A stretch of DNA of 64,000 nucleotides from Ochotona curzoniae (taxonomy: Eukaryota > Chordata > Mammalia > Lagomorpha > Ochotonidae), in NCBI RefSeq assembly GCF_017591425.1, contig NW_024464918.1, positions 24,704,001 through 24,768,000 of the forward strand, given 5' to 3'. The position numbers and the translations under genes are program-made. Every line of letters begins with the position of its first letter. Position 1 is the stretch's first letter. Below the pieces are notes generated by a model, which was given only the letters and a program-made list of their open reading frames with translations, searched no databases and was not told the origin of the DNA. This document shows, in pieces, positions 12,577 through 24,445 of this stretch.

Positions 12577-12905
12577 GGGCAGGTGTTGGGCACAAATATT
12601 AAGATGATGCTTGAGATACCCATATGCCATATCAGAGATTTTGGGTGGAGTTCCAGGTACTCTGCCTTCTAATCCAGCTTTCTGTTAGTGCACATCCCGG
12701 CAAACAGCAGGTGACAGATCCAGTTCTTCAGTCCCTGACACCCATGTGGGGGACCCAGACTGGGTTCCAGGTTCCAGCCTTCAGCCTTTCCCAAGTAGGT
12801 ATTTGCTGGTTGAACACAAAATCAATCTTTCTCTTTCTCCATCTCTTTCATTCATCCTCTTCTATTTCTCTCTTCTCCTTTCAAGTAAATTTAAGAATTT
12901 TCTAA
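12577..12905 (+). repeat. CSINE, old copy, sense
   Basis: ggggcaggtgttgggc head, tctaatccagctttctgttagtgcac middle, caatctttctctttctccat and caagtaaatttaagaatttt tail. Strongly diverged. The 93-codon frame over it is spurious. Confidence 0.75.
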
Positions 12906-13318
12906 TTCCCTTTAACAGGTAAAAGAATTTTGAGACAAACTTTACAGCTGTTTAAGACCACAAGATGAGACTATTACTAAAGTACTTGTAAGTAAATAAG
13001 TCAATTCTTATGATAAACAGCTTTGACTGGTCACACAGGTAATTTTTTTTTTCACTCTCAGTCACATTCCATCAGGCTGCACACAGGTACCCTGGACCAG
13101 TTTCTCCTTCTTGTCTTAGATTAAGGCCTGTTACAAACATGGTGTAATGGATCGCATTGCTGCATTTTTCTGATGCAGCTAATAGACCACAAATTTGGTG
13201 AAGCCCTAATTGTTTGCCAAATAGGGTCTCTGTCCTTCCTGAGAGAGAACATCAAATAGCGACACAACCAAAGAACTCTCTTTCTTGGCTTCATCTGTAT
13301 TCAAGAAGCAATCTGCTT

Positions 13319-13372
13319 TATGAGAGAGTGAAATAGGGGCCCTGCAGTTCACCTGCCTGAAATAGGATCTTG
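13319..13372 (+). repeat. 54-bp dispersed duplication, copy 1
   Basis: This stretch (from ttatgagagagtgaaat to cctgaaataggatctt) is repeated base for base at 14214-14267, about 895 bp downstream in the same orientation. The flanks differ, so the two are not part of a recognised longer repeat. Confidence 0.9.
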
Positions 13373-13374
13373 AC

Positions 13375-13575
13375 TGCAACAACAGAAAGTGAGTAACCTG
13401 GAGTCAGTTAGCATGCTTCCTTCTAGCTACACCCAGACACTTCAGTAATTCAGTTTTCTCATCAGTAGAATGGGGGTGATGAAATTCCTTACCCTTAAGA
13501 ATTCCTATGAGAATTAAAATTGCTTGGCATACAACAAAGACTAAATAAACTTTAGCAGTTTTTAATTTTTATTAC
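13375..13575 (+). repeat. MIR
   Basis: cagttttctcatcagtagaatgggggtgatgaaattcc...gagaattaaaattgcttggcatac reproduces the MIR right half (cagtttcctcatctgtaaaatgggg...ggattaaatgag). Limits approximate. Confidence 0.65.
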
Positions 13576-14109
13576 TCCTGTCATTATAAGAAAAATATTT
13601 TAATGTAATAATCCACTTGCATTTTTTCTACAAGTAAGAACATACCCATCTAAAAAAAAAATAAAATGTTCATGAGTATCTAGTAAAAGCAATGGGAACC
13701 ATCCCTCCCCCACTCCAAATTTCTGTAGCTCAAGTGGTTTTGATATCACCGTTGCTGCAGCAGTGGGTACATGACTCATTGGGGTAAAGAGGCTGGTGCA
13801 TTTGGTACTTCTTTCCATCATGCTTACTACAGACATGGGGATGGGGCTCAGTCAGAAATGTGACAATGTCTGCTGGGCTCCTGCTAGAGCAGTTGGGAGA
13901 CAGGACGTGGTTGGAGACACTGGATGCAAACTATAGCCAGCTGTACCATGGACTTGGCATTCACACTGGCAAGGTATTTCTTCATACAATGTAAGTGATT
14001 TGTGTTGAGTGTTCTGTTATCTGCTTTACAAAGTTACACAGAAATCATATTCAACAAGATATCACAAAATTATATGAGTGGTATTTAAAAAAGATCAAAT
14101 GGGTATCAA

Positions 14110-14360
14110 AGAAGCAAATTAACGTGGTTTAATGTATAGACTTGAATCAAACCAGCTGGGTACTAAATCTGCCATTACTGTTCAGCAGCCATGTGCCTTT
14201 GGACAAGTCACTTATGAGAGAGTGAAATAGGGGCCCTGCAGTTCACCTGCCTGAAATAGGATCTTATGCACCTTAGGGGGATGTCTGAGGAAAAAATAAT
14301 TTAATACATGTAATGCATTTAGTTCATGACAGGCTCAAGCTCCTGTTACTATCTTATTAC
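14110..14360 (+). repeat. MIR interrupted by a 54-bp insert
   Basis: The left half follows MIR (gacttgaatcaaaccagctgggtactaaatctgccattact...gcctttggacaagtcactta), then the duplicated 54 bp takes the place of the expected cctctctgagcctcagtttcctcatc block. Right-half wording resumes with ttaatacatgtaatgcatttag. Confidence 0.6.
14214..14267 (+). repeat. 54-bp dispersed duplication, copy 2
   Basis: Identical to 13319-13372. The identity over the full 54 bp contrasts with the heavy decay of the surrounding MIR, which points to a recent copy event or an assembly artefact. Confidence 0.9.
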
Positions 14361-14459
14361 TATTCATATACAAAATAGAAGATAAAATATAGCAAAGAAT
14401 AGTGGAAATGTGTCTTGTAATGTTGTTGAGATTTTTCTGTATACAGAGGATGAAACTGA

Positions 14460-15290
14460 CAAATTAAAAACATCTCTTAGCAAAGGGCTTGAGTAGACTT
14501 GTCTCCAGTGACATTATACAAATGGCCAACAAGCAGATGAAAACACATTCAACAGCAATTAGGGAACAAGTAGAAAGAAAAAAAAGCAAAACCACAATAA
14601 ATTGGCACCTCACATCTACCCAGAGGGATACTAAGATATTAAATAAACGTTGGCCAGGGTATGGAAGTTGAAATATTTGTGAACTCTTGGTAGGAAAGTA
14701 AAATGGCAGAACTACCATGGAAAATAGCATGGAAGTTTCTCAAAAGAATATTTTTAATTGGATTACCGCAAGATCAAGCAATTCTACCTCTGGATATATA
14801 TCCAAAGGAATTGAAACTGTGGTCTTGAACTTGTATTTGTATATGCAATGTCCACAGCAGAACTATTCAAAGTAATGGTAGCAACCCTAAACTCTATCAT
14901 GGGGGTAAATGGATAAACAAAAAAAATGACTTATACATATAAAAAAATGTTATGCAGCCTCAGAGGAAAACAAGAAATCCAAAATACATTCCTATATGAT
15001 TGAAATAAGCCAGCTAGAAAAAGCCAAATGCTGTATGATTGTGATTATAAGGGGTATCTGGAGTTATCAATGTACAGATATAAGAAGCAGAACAGTGGTT
15101 GTCAGAACTAGAGCAGAAAGGAGTTTGAGCTGTTTAATGCCTGCAGAGTTTCCATTTTGCAAGAAAAAGTTTTGAGGATTGGTGGCACCACAGTATGAAT
15201 ATACTTCCACCACTGAATTGTAAACTTAGTTAAAATGGTGCATTTTATGTCATATACATTTTACCACAGTTAAAAATATATTTAAGTAAA
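14460..15290 (+). repeat. L1M LINE 3' end (ORF2 end plus 3'UTR)
   Basis: Old L1: caaagggcttgagtagact...caaatggccaacaagcagatgaaaacac...aagcaattctacctctggatatatatccaaaggaattgaaac...caccactgaattgtaaacttagttaaaatggtgcattttatgtcatat. These are the well-known L1M ORF2 C-terminus and 3'UTR phrases in order. No intact frame remains; minus and plus frames here are spurious. Confidence 0.85.
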
Positions 15291-15299
15291 TAATTAAAG

Positions 15300-16255
15300 T
15301 ACTCTTTTACAGCACCGTAGGAACCACAATGCCCAATCCAGCTTACACTAACACTGAATGAAAAAAAAAATGTAATGATGCTAATTTAATAATTTAAGAG
15401 TGCTAATTTAATAATAATCTAATGATATAAAAAAGAAGGATTGAGCAGTTTAGGAGGTTGACACTTTTTGTGGAGCAAATTGGAATTAAGTGTCAAGTGC
15501 TAAAGATGGTCATGTGATGAGATCATGTGACAGATGGCAAAGCGCAGTGCCATCTAAAGCTATAAGTTCTAGTCTTGATTCATTCATACACTTATAGTAG
15601 TTGGCAAATATTTTCTGGGCACCTCTCATTTGCAGCCCATCATGAAACAAAACTGTGTTGCCCTCCTGGGTTCATTTTTAGACAAGAATAACAATAATTT
15701 GTGACTTTTAGTTCCAGGTAGATATGTGACATCAGGCAAGTCCCTCAAGTTTTCTGGGACATATTTTCCTCTTGTGCAAAATGTGTTGCTTGTGACAGAA
15801 AAACAAAGTGATACTTTTCCTTCCTTACATTAAAAAAAAAAAAAGTTTATATAACATGCAAATACAGAATGAGGGCAAAAGAAGCCACTAGAGGGCAAAA
15901 TGAGTACGGCATAAACATTCTAATGATGTAGCATTCTGGAAACACAAAGGAGTCATCTTTTCATAGGTCATAAAAAAATAGGCAATGGCAAACACTATGT
16001 GCCATCGCCAACAGGGAACAGCACTAAGTGGTCACGTAAGTGTATTTCATTCTCTGAGCAAATGGTGTGGTTGACAGAGCCTGTTATTAGGAGGCATGGC
16101 AGCATGCAAGAAGCAGCATACTGTACCTTGTTAGTAACTGCATAATAAGTCTAAATGCAACTAACTATAAAATGATTTCTACAGAGCCACAAAACACTGA
16201 TTAAAGAATTTAACCGTGAAGTAGCCCTTCCCTCATGTATTATATACATACTTTG
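15300..16255. other. intergenic, L2-like remnant and unique DNA
   Basis: 15575-15670 has L2-like wording (ttggcaaatattttctgggcacctctcattt). Elsewhere there is AT-rich unique sequence with A-runs. No gene recognised. Confidence 0.4.
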
Positions 16256-16271
16256 TATTCTTTGATTATTT

Positions 16272-16592
16272 TTTTTAAAGATCTGTTTTGCTTTTATTGG
16301 AAAGGCAGATATACAGAGAGGAGAGACAGAGAGGGACATCTTCCGTCCGATTATTCACTCCCCAAGTGAGCACAACGGCCGATGCTATGCTGGTCCGAAG
16401 CCAGGAGCCTCTTCCGGGTCTCCCACGCGGGTGCAGGGTCCCAAAGCTTTGGGCCGTCCTCGACTGCTTTCCCAGGACACAGGCAGGGAGCTGGATGGGA
16501 AGCAGGGCTGCCAGGATTAGAACCGGCGCCCATATGGGATCCTGGGCGTGCAAGGCGAGGACCTTAACCACTGCGCCACTGCGCCAGGCCCA
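16272..16592 (-). repeat. CSINE, young full-length copy with perfect TSD
   Basis: Flanked by a perfect 16-bp target-site duplication, TATTCTTTGATTATTT at 16256-16271 and 16593-16608. The antisense B box (GGATTAGAACC, 16514-16524) and A box (16568-16578) of the tRNA-like pol III promoter are intact. Close to what I take to be the subfamily consensus. Five frames on both strands in this stretch are translations of the SINE. Confidence 0.96.
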
Positions 16593-16639
16593 TATTCTTT
16601 GATTATTTGAAGGGGGATGGAACTTGGGTCATAATCTAC

Positions 16640-17215
16640 TATTTTTTTATAATTTTTTTCGTTCTTAATTGTACAAAATCAAAATGCCTTGATGCACTTA
16701 TGCTGGTTCATAATGGAATGCTTACTACAGGCAAGCAGATTAATTAATAATTCTGTCATTTCACATAGCTTCTTTGTGTGCTCGCGATATGAGCAGCTAA
16801 ATCTATTAGAAAATATCCATCTTTCTGTGTGTGCATCTTTCTGTCTGCAACTCTGACTTTCAAATAAATAAATATTTTAAAAGAGAAAATTTTCTTTATA
16901 CAACATGATTAACTCTAGCCTTCATGCTAAGTATTTTCGATTTCTAGATTTATTCATTCAAAGTAGCTGCTATTTGTACCCTTTGACCTACTTATCCCAG
17001 ACCATCGGATCTCCCACCTGTTAATCATCACTACATTGTTTCTTTGCATTCCAGCTGTTCTTTTTTTCAATAATCCACAAAAAAGAGACAACTGAATATT
17101 TTTCATTCTGTATCTGACTCACTTCATTTCACATAATGCTTTCTACTTCATCTGTGTTGTCACAGATCGCATAATTGCCTTCTTTTTTAAAACTGAGTTT
17201 TACTCCATGATGTCT
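16640..17215 (-). repeat. L1M 3' end, antisense, with a CSINE fragment inside
   Basis: ctgtatctgactcacttcatttcacataatgctttctacttcatctgtgttgtcacag is the antisense of an L1M 3' end (cttatttcacttagcataatg...atccatgttgt). 16790-16885 is a sense CSINE tail (ctctgactttcaaataaataaatatttt) inserted in it. Limits approximate. Confidence 0.55.
16790..16885 (+). repeat. CSINE 3' fragment, sense
   Basis: tgagcagctaaatct...ctgcaactctgactttcaaataaataaatattttaaaag is the 3' end of an older CSINE; the rest is missing. Confidence 0.6.
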
Positions 17216-17860
17216 ATGTGTACTTTGAATGTTCCAGGTATGAAATGCTTAGAGATAGAACCCTTCCAGGTTTTTAGATTTTTTTCCAAGATTATGGAAT
17301 ATTTGCTTACTCATAACAAGATAGTTTGAGGGTGGAATGCAGCTCTAACTACAAAAGTCTAGACTGTAAACTGCTAAGTACTAAAATGAAAATAGACACA
17401 AGACAGCTGAATAGTACCCTATTGCCACTTAAAGGTGTATAGAAGCTGGTTGTATAGAAACTAAAACTGAAATGTCAATGAAGTAGTCAAAGTATGTGGT
17501 TAAGAATTTGAATCTTTTTAACATATTGGTTACTCAATACCATGTCAATTAATTCCATAATGCTGTAAATAGTTGTTGATGTTATGTTGGGGTTTTTAAT
17601 TGATTAGGATGATATTCTGTCAGCTCTACCTTCAGACCAGAGATGGTCTCCCCAAGAAACCAATGAATTTATCTGGAGAGTGAGATGCTGGACTCTATGC
17701 TTGGTATATGCATGCAATGTAAGAATCTTGACTGAACTTGAACTACAATACTGCAACAAGGTGGAGGAATCCACTATGGGCAGAGGGGATGGGGAGGGAA
17801 TGGGGGAATCCCAGAGCTTATGAAACTGTGTCACATAATGCAATGTAAAAAAAAAAAATC
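17215..17860 (+). repeat. lagomorph L1 3'UTR with poly(A)
   Basis: Ends aatgcaatgt followed by a 12-A tail at about 17848-17859. The preceding text (accttcagaccagagatggtctccccaagaaa, ggtggaggaatccactatgggcagaggg) is what I recall of lagomorph L1 3'UTRs. This is from memory, not a search. No ORF2 remains. The minus 79-codon frame here is spurious. Confidence 0.55.
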
Positions 17861-18140
17861 TAGACTGATGTGGCGGTGATTAAGCTGCTGCCTATAATAC
17901 TGGCATCCCATACAGGCGTCACTTTGCATCCTGGCTGTTTCACTTCTAATCCAGTTCCATGCTAAAGCACCTGGAAAGGCAGAAGAAGAAGGCTTGAGTG
18001 TCTGGACCTCTGAAACAGGTGGGAGACCAGAAACCCATGGTCCTGGCCTCAGCCTGGCCTAGCCATGGCAGCTGCAGCCATCTGGGGAGTGAACCAACAG
18101 ATGGTTCTTTCAAATAAATAAACAAATTTGTAAGACATTA
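17860..18140 (+). repeat. CSINE, old, sense
   Basis: ctagactgatgtggcggtgattaagctgctgcctataatactggcatcccatacaggcg head, ending gtgaaccaacagatgg...caaataaataaacaaatt. Sits directly after the L1 poly(A), a usual landing site. Confidence 0.75.
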
Positions 18141-18389
18141 ACATAAAGCTCATTTTTATTTTTTATATACATTATACACAGTCTGAAGGCAATTTTATAT
18201 AGTGTTTTTAATAATTTTGTGCAAAAAACAAGATTTTTATGTGAAATTTTCCACTTTAACATGTTGGTACTCAAGATGTTTTAGATATTGAAGTATTTCA
18301 GACTGAGGATACTTATTTGTTAAGAGAGACTCTATGATGGACTATGTCAATCAGTGGATTCTTCAAAGACCTTATAGTACTTGGCGTGG

Positions 18390-18720
18390 CAAGATTGGCA
18401 GTGATTCATAACTGTTGAACTATCAAAACCACTTGAGCAAGAACCTCGGAGCATACCCTACATCCGGGACCTGGGGAGGGTGAGAAATTGGGTGGGCCTT
18501 CTCCCTTAATACCCCCTTTAAACATGAAGGAAACAATATGGAAATCATAGTCTTACACACTTTCCTATAGCCCTTGAACCTTTTTACCCTAATTAACTAT
18601 GTAAAGATTGTCAAAAACATAATTCAGTAAGCTATACATAAACATTTAAGCTATTTCCATATCTTGATTACTGTGAGCAATGGTTCAGTGGACATCACAG
18701 TGTGGGTGTCTCTACCAGGT
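18390..18720. repeat. L1-derived remnants, tentative
   Basis: 18390-18640 resembles part of a lagomorph L1 3'UTR in sense, and 18645-18720 (atttccatatcttgattactgtgagcaatgg) reads like the antisense L1M phrase 'tccatatcttggctattgtgaat', possibly the continuation of the element at 16.64-17.2 kb. Both rest on recall. Confidence 0.35.
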
Positions 18721-18956
18721 AGTGGTCTTTAACTTTTGGATGAAGGCCCAAAAGAGAGATGGCAGGGTAGGCCTTCATAATAATAATGAACACCAGCCTC
18801 TCTAATGACAAAATACGTTACATGGAGGACTTGTTTTTCATAGGGAAATGGGAGCTTTAAAATGTGTGAAACATTTTTGGCAGTCTTCCTGTCAAAATTT
18901 GGAGTCCAATTCCAAATCTCTTTAATATGGGCTAGCTTTTTTCTTTTCTTTTCCTT

Positions 18957-19249
18957 GATTTTAAAATTTTTATTGGAAAGATATATTTATAGAAGTAATG
19001 AGAAACAGAAAGATCTTCCATTCACTGGTTCACTTCCCAAGTATCCACAAACTACTGGAACTGAGCCAATGCAAAGCCAAGAGACAATGATTTCTTCTAG
19101 GTTTCCCATACCAGTGCAGGGTCCCAAGGGCTTTGGACCATCCACTACTGCTTTCCAAGGCCATAAGCAGGGTAATGGAGCAGCTGGGACATGAGGATCT
19201 GGGTGCAAGCAAAGCAAGGATTTAGCCACTGAGTCATTGTGCCAGGTTC
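18957..19249 (-). repeat. CSINE, intermediate copy
   Basis: TTAAAATTTTTATTGGAAAGATATATTTATAGA start, gatcttccattcactggttcac, and gagtcattgtgccaggtt end. The 110-, 80- and 60-codon frames here are translations of it. Confidence 0.88.
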
Positions 19250-19251
19250 TA

Positions 19252-19543
19252 GGTTTATTTTCTTAAACTAAGTAATTTACATGGAAAGCAGAATGACTGA
19301 GATTGACATCTTCCATACACTGCTTCACTGTCCAAATGGCCACAGTAGACAGCTTTGGGCCAGGCCACAGCCAGGAGACAGGAGCTCTATCCTGGCTTCT
19401 CACATGATATACTTGGTACATTCAGTCTGTCATCCTCGGCCCCTTAGCAGGAGGCTGAATTATAAGCAGAGTCACCAGGACTGAAACATACACTCCAACG
19501 TGGGATGCTGGCAGCCTACACTCCTGTGCCAGAACACCAACTC
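19252..19543 (-). repeat. CSINE, old copy
   Basis: acatcttccatacactgcttcactgtccaaatggccaca...gtcaccaggactgaaac...cctgtgccagaacacca. Abuts the previous CSINE in the same orientation, so the younger copy likely landed in the tail of this one. Confidence 0.75.
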
Positions 19544-19544
19544 C

Positions 19545-20565
19545 CAGGCCAGCTTGGAGACCCATTTACAGCCAACGGAGTGCGAGTGCATCCGAAGTGA
19601 TGTGAGACTTCTGAGGACAGTCTAGCAAATGTGGATTTGTGAGGAAACAGCATGTTACTGTTGCTGTTTTAAGTCACAAAGTTTCTAACGGGAGGAGGCT
19701 ACAAAACAACAAAGGATAATTGTTCTCTGGTCTGGAATTCAGTAGAGGAATTCAAGGAAGTAAACTGTGAATGGATTAAATTAATGGGCATGTGTCCATT
19801 CACCTCTGCTCTGAACAATAAAGATTGTCGGATTAAACTCTCCCTCAACAGCTAATCACATGTACATTTAAGATCAGGCCTCTAAGTCTTGCAAATAGAG
19901 GGCTTTTCATTTAGTGGGGTCATTGCCAAGGGCAGGAAGGGCATCAACAGGCAGATCAGCATCAACATTCTCCCATGCAGAAGCTCTACAAATGCCAGTC
20001 TTTTCCTGACACGTACTCTTCAGTTCACAAACAGAATAATTAGAGCTTGGCTTGAATGCCAACCCATCAGTGACCTCAGCAAGTGAAGCACTAAAGAACA
20101 GGAGCATCGGGCAGAGGAAGGAGAGTGGTTGGATCGCAGTCTAACCACTAGGGAGGTACAAGAAGGGGGCTTCCTTGATCTTAAAACACTGAAAAAGCCA
20201 GAGCCAGTTGGCTGTATGCAATCACTGAGGCACATGAAGCAGATTCTAAATTTACTGATAAACACCACAATTGCAACATTTGCCTCAGCACCTCAGTTGG
20301 GATACAAAATACAACAGTACTGCTATCCTAATGAAACTTCTAATGTAATCAGGTGCTTCCCATTATTCATTATTTTTAATCTTGCTCATCTATGGTTAAA
20401 ACGCGTGGAAAACATAGTGAATCTGGTACTAGCCCTATTGGTAAAATGAACAAAATCCCCTTTCCTTCTATTCACCATGTTGGTACAAGAAGGCTCCTCT
20501 TCCTAAAGTAGTACCAGATGACTAAACAAACGTGATACACCTGACACTGGTCATAAGAGACTGGC
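19545..20565. other. intergenic, unrecognised
   Basis: Repeat-poor, moderately GC sequence with several 65-106 codon frames on both strands (19889-20449). None resembles a known protein and none is bounded by good splice sites that I could pair. An old decayed repeat or unique DNA is likeliest. Confidence 0.35.
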
Positions 20566-20568
20566 AGG

Positions 20569-20885
20569 GACCTGCATGATGGCTCTATGGGCTCCCCCTG
20601 CAAGCACCGGGATCCCAGATGGGTGCTGGTTCATGTGTCCCGACTGCTTCACTTCACACCAAGCTCTCTGTTTGTGGCCTGAGGGAAAAAAGTTGAGGAT
20701 GGCTCAAAGCTTTGGAACCCTGCACCTGTGTGCGAGACTCCAATGTGGAAGCTCTTGGCTCCTGATTTTGGATCAGCTCAGCTCCGTCCATTGTGGCCAT
20801 TTGGGAAGTGAACCAGCATATATAGAAGATCTGTCTCTCCTTCCCGCTGTAAATCTGCCTTTCCAATAAAAATAAATACAAAAAA
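20569..20885 (+). repeat. CSINE, intermediate copy, sense
   Basis: gggacctgcatgatggctctatgggctccccctgcaagcaccgggatcccagatggg head, gctctgttt...ggcctgaggg middle, and ctgcctttccaataaaaataaataca tail. The 97-codon + and 75-codon - frames are spurious. Confidence 0.88.
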
Positions 20886-20889
20886 GAGA

Positions 20890-22585
20890 AGAGACTGGCA
20901 GCTGCTTACTAGTCAAAAATACTCGGAGCCAGAGTGAGGAAGACACTGAATGCTTGGCAGGGCCACTCAGAGACTGTCCTGATTTTTCTGCAAAGCTCCA
21001 TCTATTTTTGCTAGTTTTTGAGCCATCTCAGTGAATTCAGACTAACTTCCCATCACCTACCCCCCTCCCTGCTCAAAAATTTTATTGTGAAGGTTAAACA
21101 TCTAATTTCCAGGAAATGAGAAGGAAAATGTGTTAGATTTAGTTCAGAAGTCAATTTTTGAATTGAGAAACAGAACTTTTAGTGAAAGTTCAGAAAATAA
21201 ATGATACTTATAAATGTAAAATCAAATACTCTTTTAAATAATGCTGGTCTTCCCAAAAATAAAATCCCTAAAAGAGTCAAGAAATGCATTTCCTCTCCTC
21301 CAGAGAGAAAATTTGCATTCTCCTATAATACAGGATTCATTCTTTTCATTAATTTGTACAAAATTAGGACTGTAGGAAAAGAATAATAAGCATGTTAACT
21401 ACTTAAAGCAAAATCAAAAGGCAAAAATGTATTTGCCTTTGACTTTGAAATCTAAATACACAAAATTTAATGAAAATCGTAAGTTTGATTTCAAATGCCT
21501 CTCAATGAATTCAAGAAGAGTTTAGTTAGTATAAGTAGTCTTAACAACAAAATGTCATATCTAAGCATAATATAAGTATTACAGTTAAGTTACAGTAACT
21601 TTACACTCCATAAGAAAATTTTAAAAACTAAATGAATACCAATCTTTACATTTTCATGTTGTATTTTTTAAAAATCAGCATAAATGCAAAAATTAATGTC
21701 ATTGTGTAAGAATTGTTATTTTTACACATCAACATTTCCTTTTAGCTGACTTTCCCTCATTTATAATTTAATGGCCTGACACTTTGTTTTAGAAACTGGT
21801 GGAAAATACTCCAGAATTTATCCTTCTATAAACACAGGACTAATTTTGAACCCAAATAATGCAGGGAATTTACTTTGAGCCATGTGTTAGACTACACTTA
21901 GAAAAGCATTAAGTCAGAAAATTACATTGCCAAATCAAAACTAAACCCAGACTGCAGCCTATTTGAGTATTTAACAGGAAAAAATAATCTGTAATTAAAC
22001 AAAAGAGTGGAGTGATATCATAAAGTTGTGTTATGGGTTCAACTGTGGCTCATACCAAAGACAAAGTTCTGATATTGTAATATCATACTGTGATCTTCTT
22101 TGAAAATAAGATCTTCACAGCGTTAGACAAGTTAAGATGAGGTAATTAAAGTGGACATAAATAGTCCCCAATCACTGGTACTCTTATAAAAGGGAAATAT
22201 GAAAACAAATTTTCATAGAAGGAACACTATATGAAGACACATAGGGTGAATATCCTACAGAGATGAGCATAGGCTAGAGAGAAACATTTGCAAGCTGGAG
22301 CATCGTGAACCCTGAGCAGCCAGGAGAGAGCATGGGCAGATTCTACCCACAGTCCTTAGTAGAAGGGAATGGTTCCTTTTTATAGTCATCTGCAAAAAAT
22401 ATCGATGCAAGCTTTGATACAACAGCATCACAATTACTGTGGTCCAGGTATTGACAAGCTTTGAAATCACTCTTCACAGGGCTAATAAATTTTTGGTTTG
22501 AAATATTTTCTAGCAGTTTGAGAAAGGGTTGTAGAACAGAGATAGCATTAAATGAATTAGCTTTGATCTAAATCCTAGTAATAAA
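20890..22585. other. repeat-poor AT-rich non-coding DNA
   Basis: No SINE and no recognisable coding sequence for 1.7 kb. Only short frames are present. Could include conserved non-coding DNA, which cannot be judged without an alignment. Confidence 0.4.
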
Positions 22586-22594
22586 ACATACATG

Positions 22595-22762
22595 AGAGAC
22601 CCAGAAGAGGTTCCTGGCTCCTGGCTTCATGTCAGCTCAGCTTTGGCCATTGAGGTCACTTGGAGAGTGAATCATCAGACAGAAGATCTTCCTCTCTGTC
22701 TCTCCTCCTCTCTTTATATCTGACTTTGCAATAAAAATAAAATAAATCTTTAAAAAATCGCA
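22595..22762 (+). repeat. CSINE 3' half, sense
   Basis: gacccagaagaggttcctggctcctggcttca...gtgaatcatcagacagaagatcttcctctctgtctctcctcctctctttatatctgactttgcaataaaaat. 5'-truncated younger-type copy. Confidence 0.88.
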
Positions 22763-23171
22763 AATGGTTAGATAGTAATGAAGTAGCTATAATTGAGGTC
22801 CTAAAGAACTTAACTCAAAAATAGAAAAACTGTTCTGCTGGCAGGAACTCTATAAAAACATATTTTACTCAGTGATTGTAACTTCCTAACTGCCCTCTTG
22901 TTAAGTAAAACAAACCTGATACTTGCAGAATTGTAAGAAACATTACTTATAGAAAACATTTCATGGCAATTATTTCAATTAGCGAAGACATTACTAATTT
23001 TTCCTTTGCAATTAAACATATTTTCTACAAACCAACAAGTCTTTCTCACTGTTTCCTGATAATTAAATTCCTTTTATTAAGAGAAGTGAGAGGAGAAAGG
23101 AATATAGTGTAGAAAAAGGAACAAATTTTCTTCATTTTTTGAAATGGCATTAACACATAGAGAAAACAAAA

Positions 23172-23500
23172 TACAGGACTGGAATTGTGGTTTAGCATTT
23201 GAAGCCACTGACTGTGATGCCAGCATCCTATCTAGGCACCAGTTGTAGTACCTGCTGCTCCACTTCTGGCCCAGCTGCCTGCTAATGGTCTGGAGAAAGA
23301 AACACAAGATGGCCCAAGTGCTTGACCCTGCCACCCATGTGAGAGACTCCACCGAAACTCCTGGCTCCTGGGTTTGGCTTCATCCAGCCCACGCCACTGC
23401 AGTCATTTAGAAAGTCATCCCATAGATACAGAATCTTACTTTCTCCATCTCCCTTTCTCTCTGTAATTCTTTCAAACTTTTTTTTTTCAAAAAAAAAACT
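23172..23500 (+). repeat. CSINE, old, sense
   Basis: ggactggaattgtggtttagcatttgaagccactgactgtgatgccagcatcc head, ggcccagctgcctgctaatgg middle, tctccatctccctttctctctgtaattctttcaaac tail. Reading frames on the minus strand here are spurious. Confidence 0.82.
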
Positions 23501-23859
23501 ACAACCAACACTGTACACAGCTTTTAAGTAACGTTGCTCTAACCTTCATGGATAAGTTCTTAAAACAATAGTGTCTGATGGAAAAAATATACAGGAAAAT
23601 AAAATTTATTGCGTGGACAAGCCAAATTTGGAAAAAGAAAAAAGTGTATTTTAATAATTCACAATATCAAATTAATAATTCTACAATATCAAAATATGAA
23701 ATAATTTGCAGAAGAAATATCGAAATAAAGATGTGTAATTGATCTTTGAAATGGTTTGCAATCATTGCAGTTGTATAATAATTCCATTTGATTGCTGACA
23801 AATTTGCATTACTTCTGTGGCTATGCTAATTCAGTAGTGACAATAATTGGAAACGGATA

Positions 23860-24045
23860 CTGAGAACTTTGCGCTGAGACTTATCTGCGCTATTTCACAA
23901 TCCTAGCACCTGCTCAAATCAATACTGTTGCTATCTGTTTTGTAGATGAGAAAAGTGAGGCACCAAGAGTTTAAGTAAATAGTAAGTGATAGAAGCTATG
24001 AATCTGGCAGTCAGCTCCAGCGCATGTACCCTTAACTACTTGCAA
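23860..24045 (-). repeat. MIR
   Basis: gttttgtagatgagaaaagtgaggcaccaagagtttaagtaa...tctggcagtcagctcc...cccttaact matches MIR antisense (ttacagatgaggaaactgaggc...cttaacc). Confidence 0.7.
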
Positions 24046-24269
24046 TAGTAATTAAAATTTATGACTAATGTATGACAATTTGAACCATAAGATAATTCAG
24101 TAAAAAATTACTTTTATCAAAGCTTGAATATGGTCACATATAGAGGAAATAAGTGCTACTCTCAAGTGTTTAAGTGAAATTCCAGTTTATATAAATAACA
24201 CATAGACTACACATTAGATGAAGAACACATTACCTTGGGAATTACTGCCTTTTCCACATTCACATTTTT

Positions 24270-24445
24270 AAAAATACTAATAGGGCCTAGGGGTTTAGCA
24301 TAAAGACTAGAGAACTAGACTGGGTTTAAATCTCTGGTCTACTTTCTTGCCTGATGATGCTTGAAAAGTTACTTACTTGCTCTATTCTTAGTTTTCCCCT
24401 ATGTCAGATAGGAGTGTATGTTAGCTGCTCCTTGAGTAGTGGCAA
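24270..24445 (+). repeat. MIR
   Basis: ggtttagcataaagactagagaactagactgggtttaaatctctggtctacttt...gaaaagttacttacttgctctattcttagttttcccctatgtcagatagg is MIR in sense. Confidence 0.65.
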
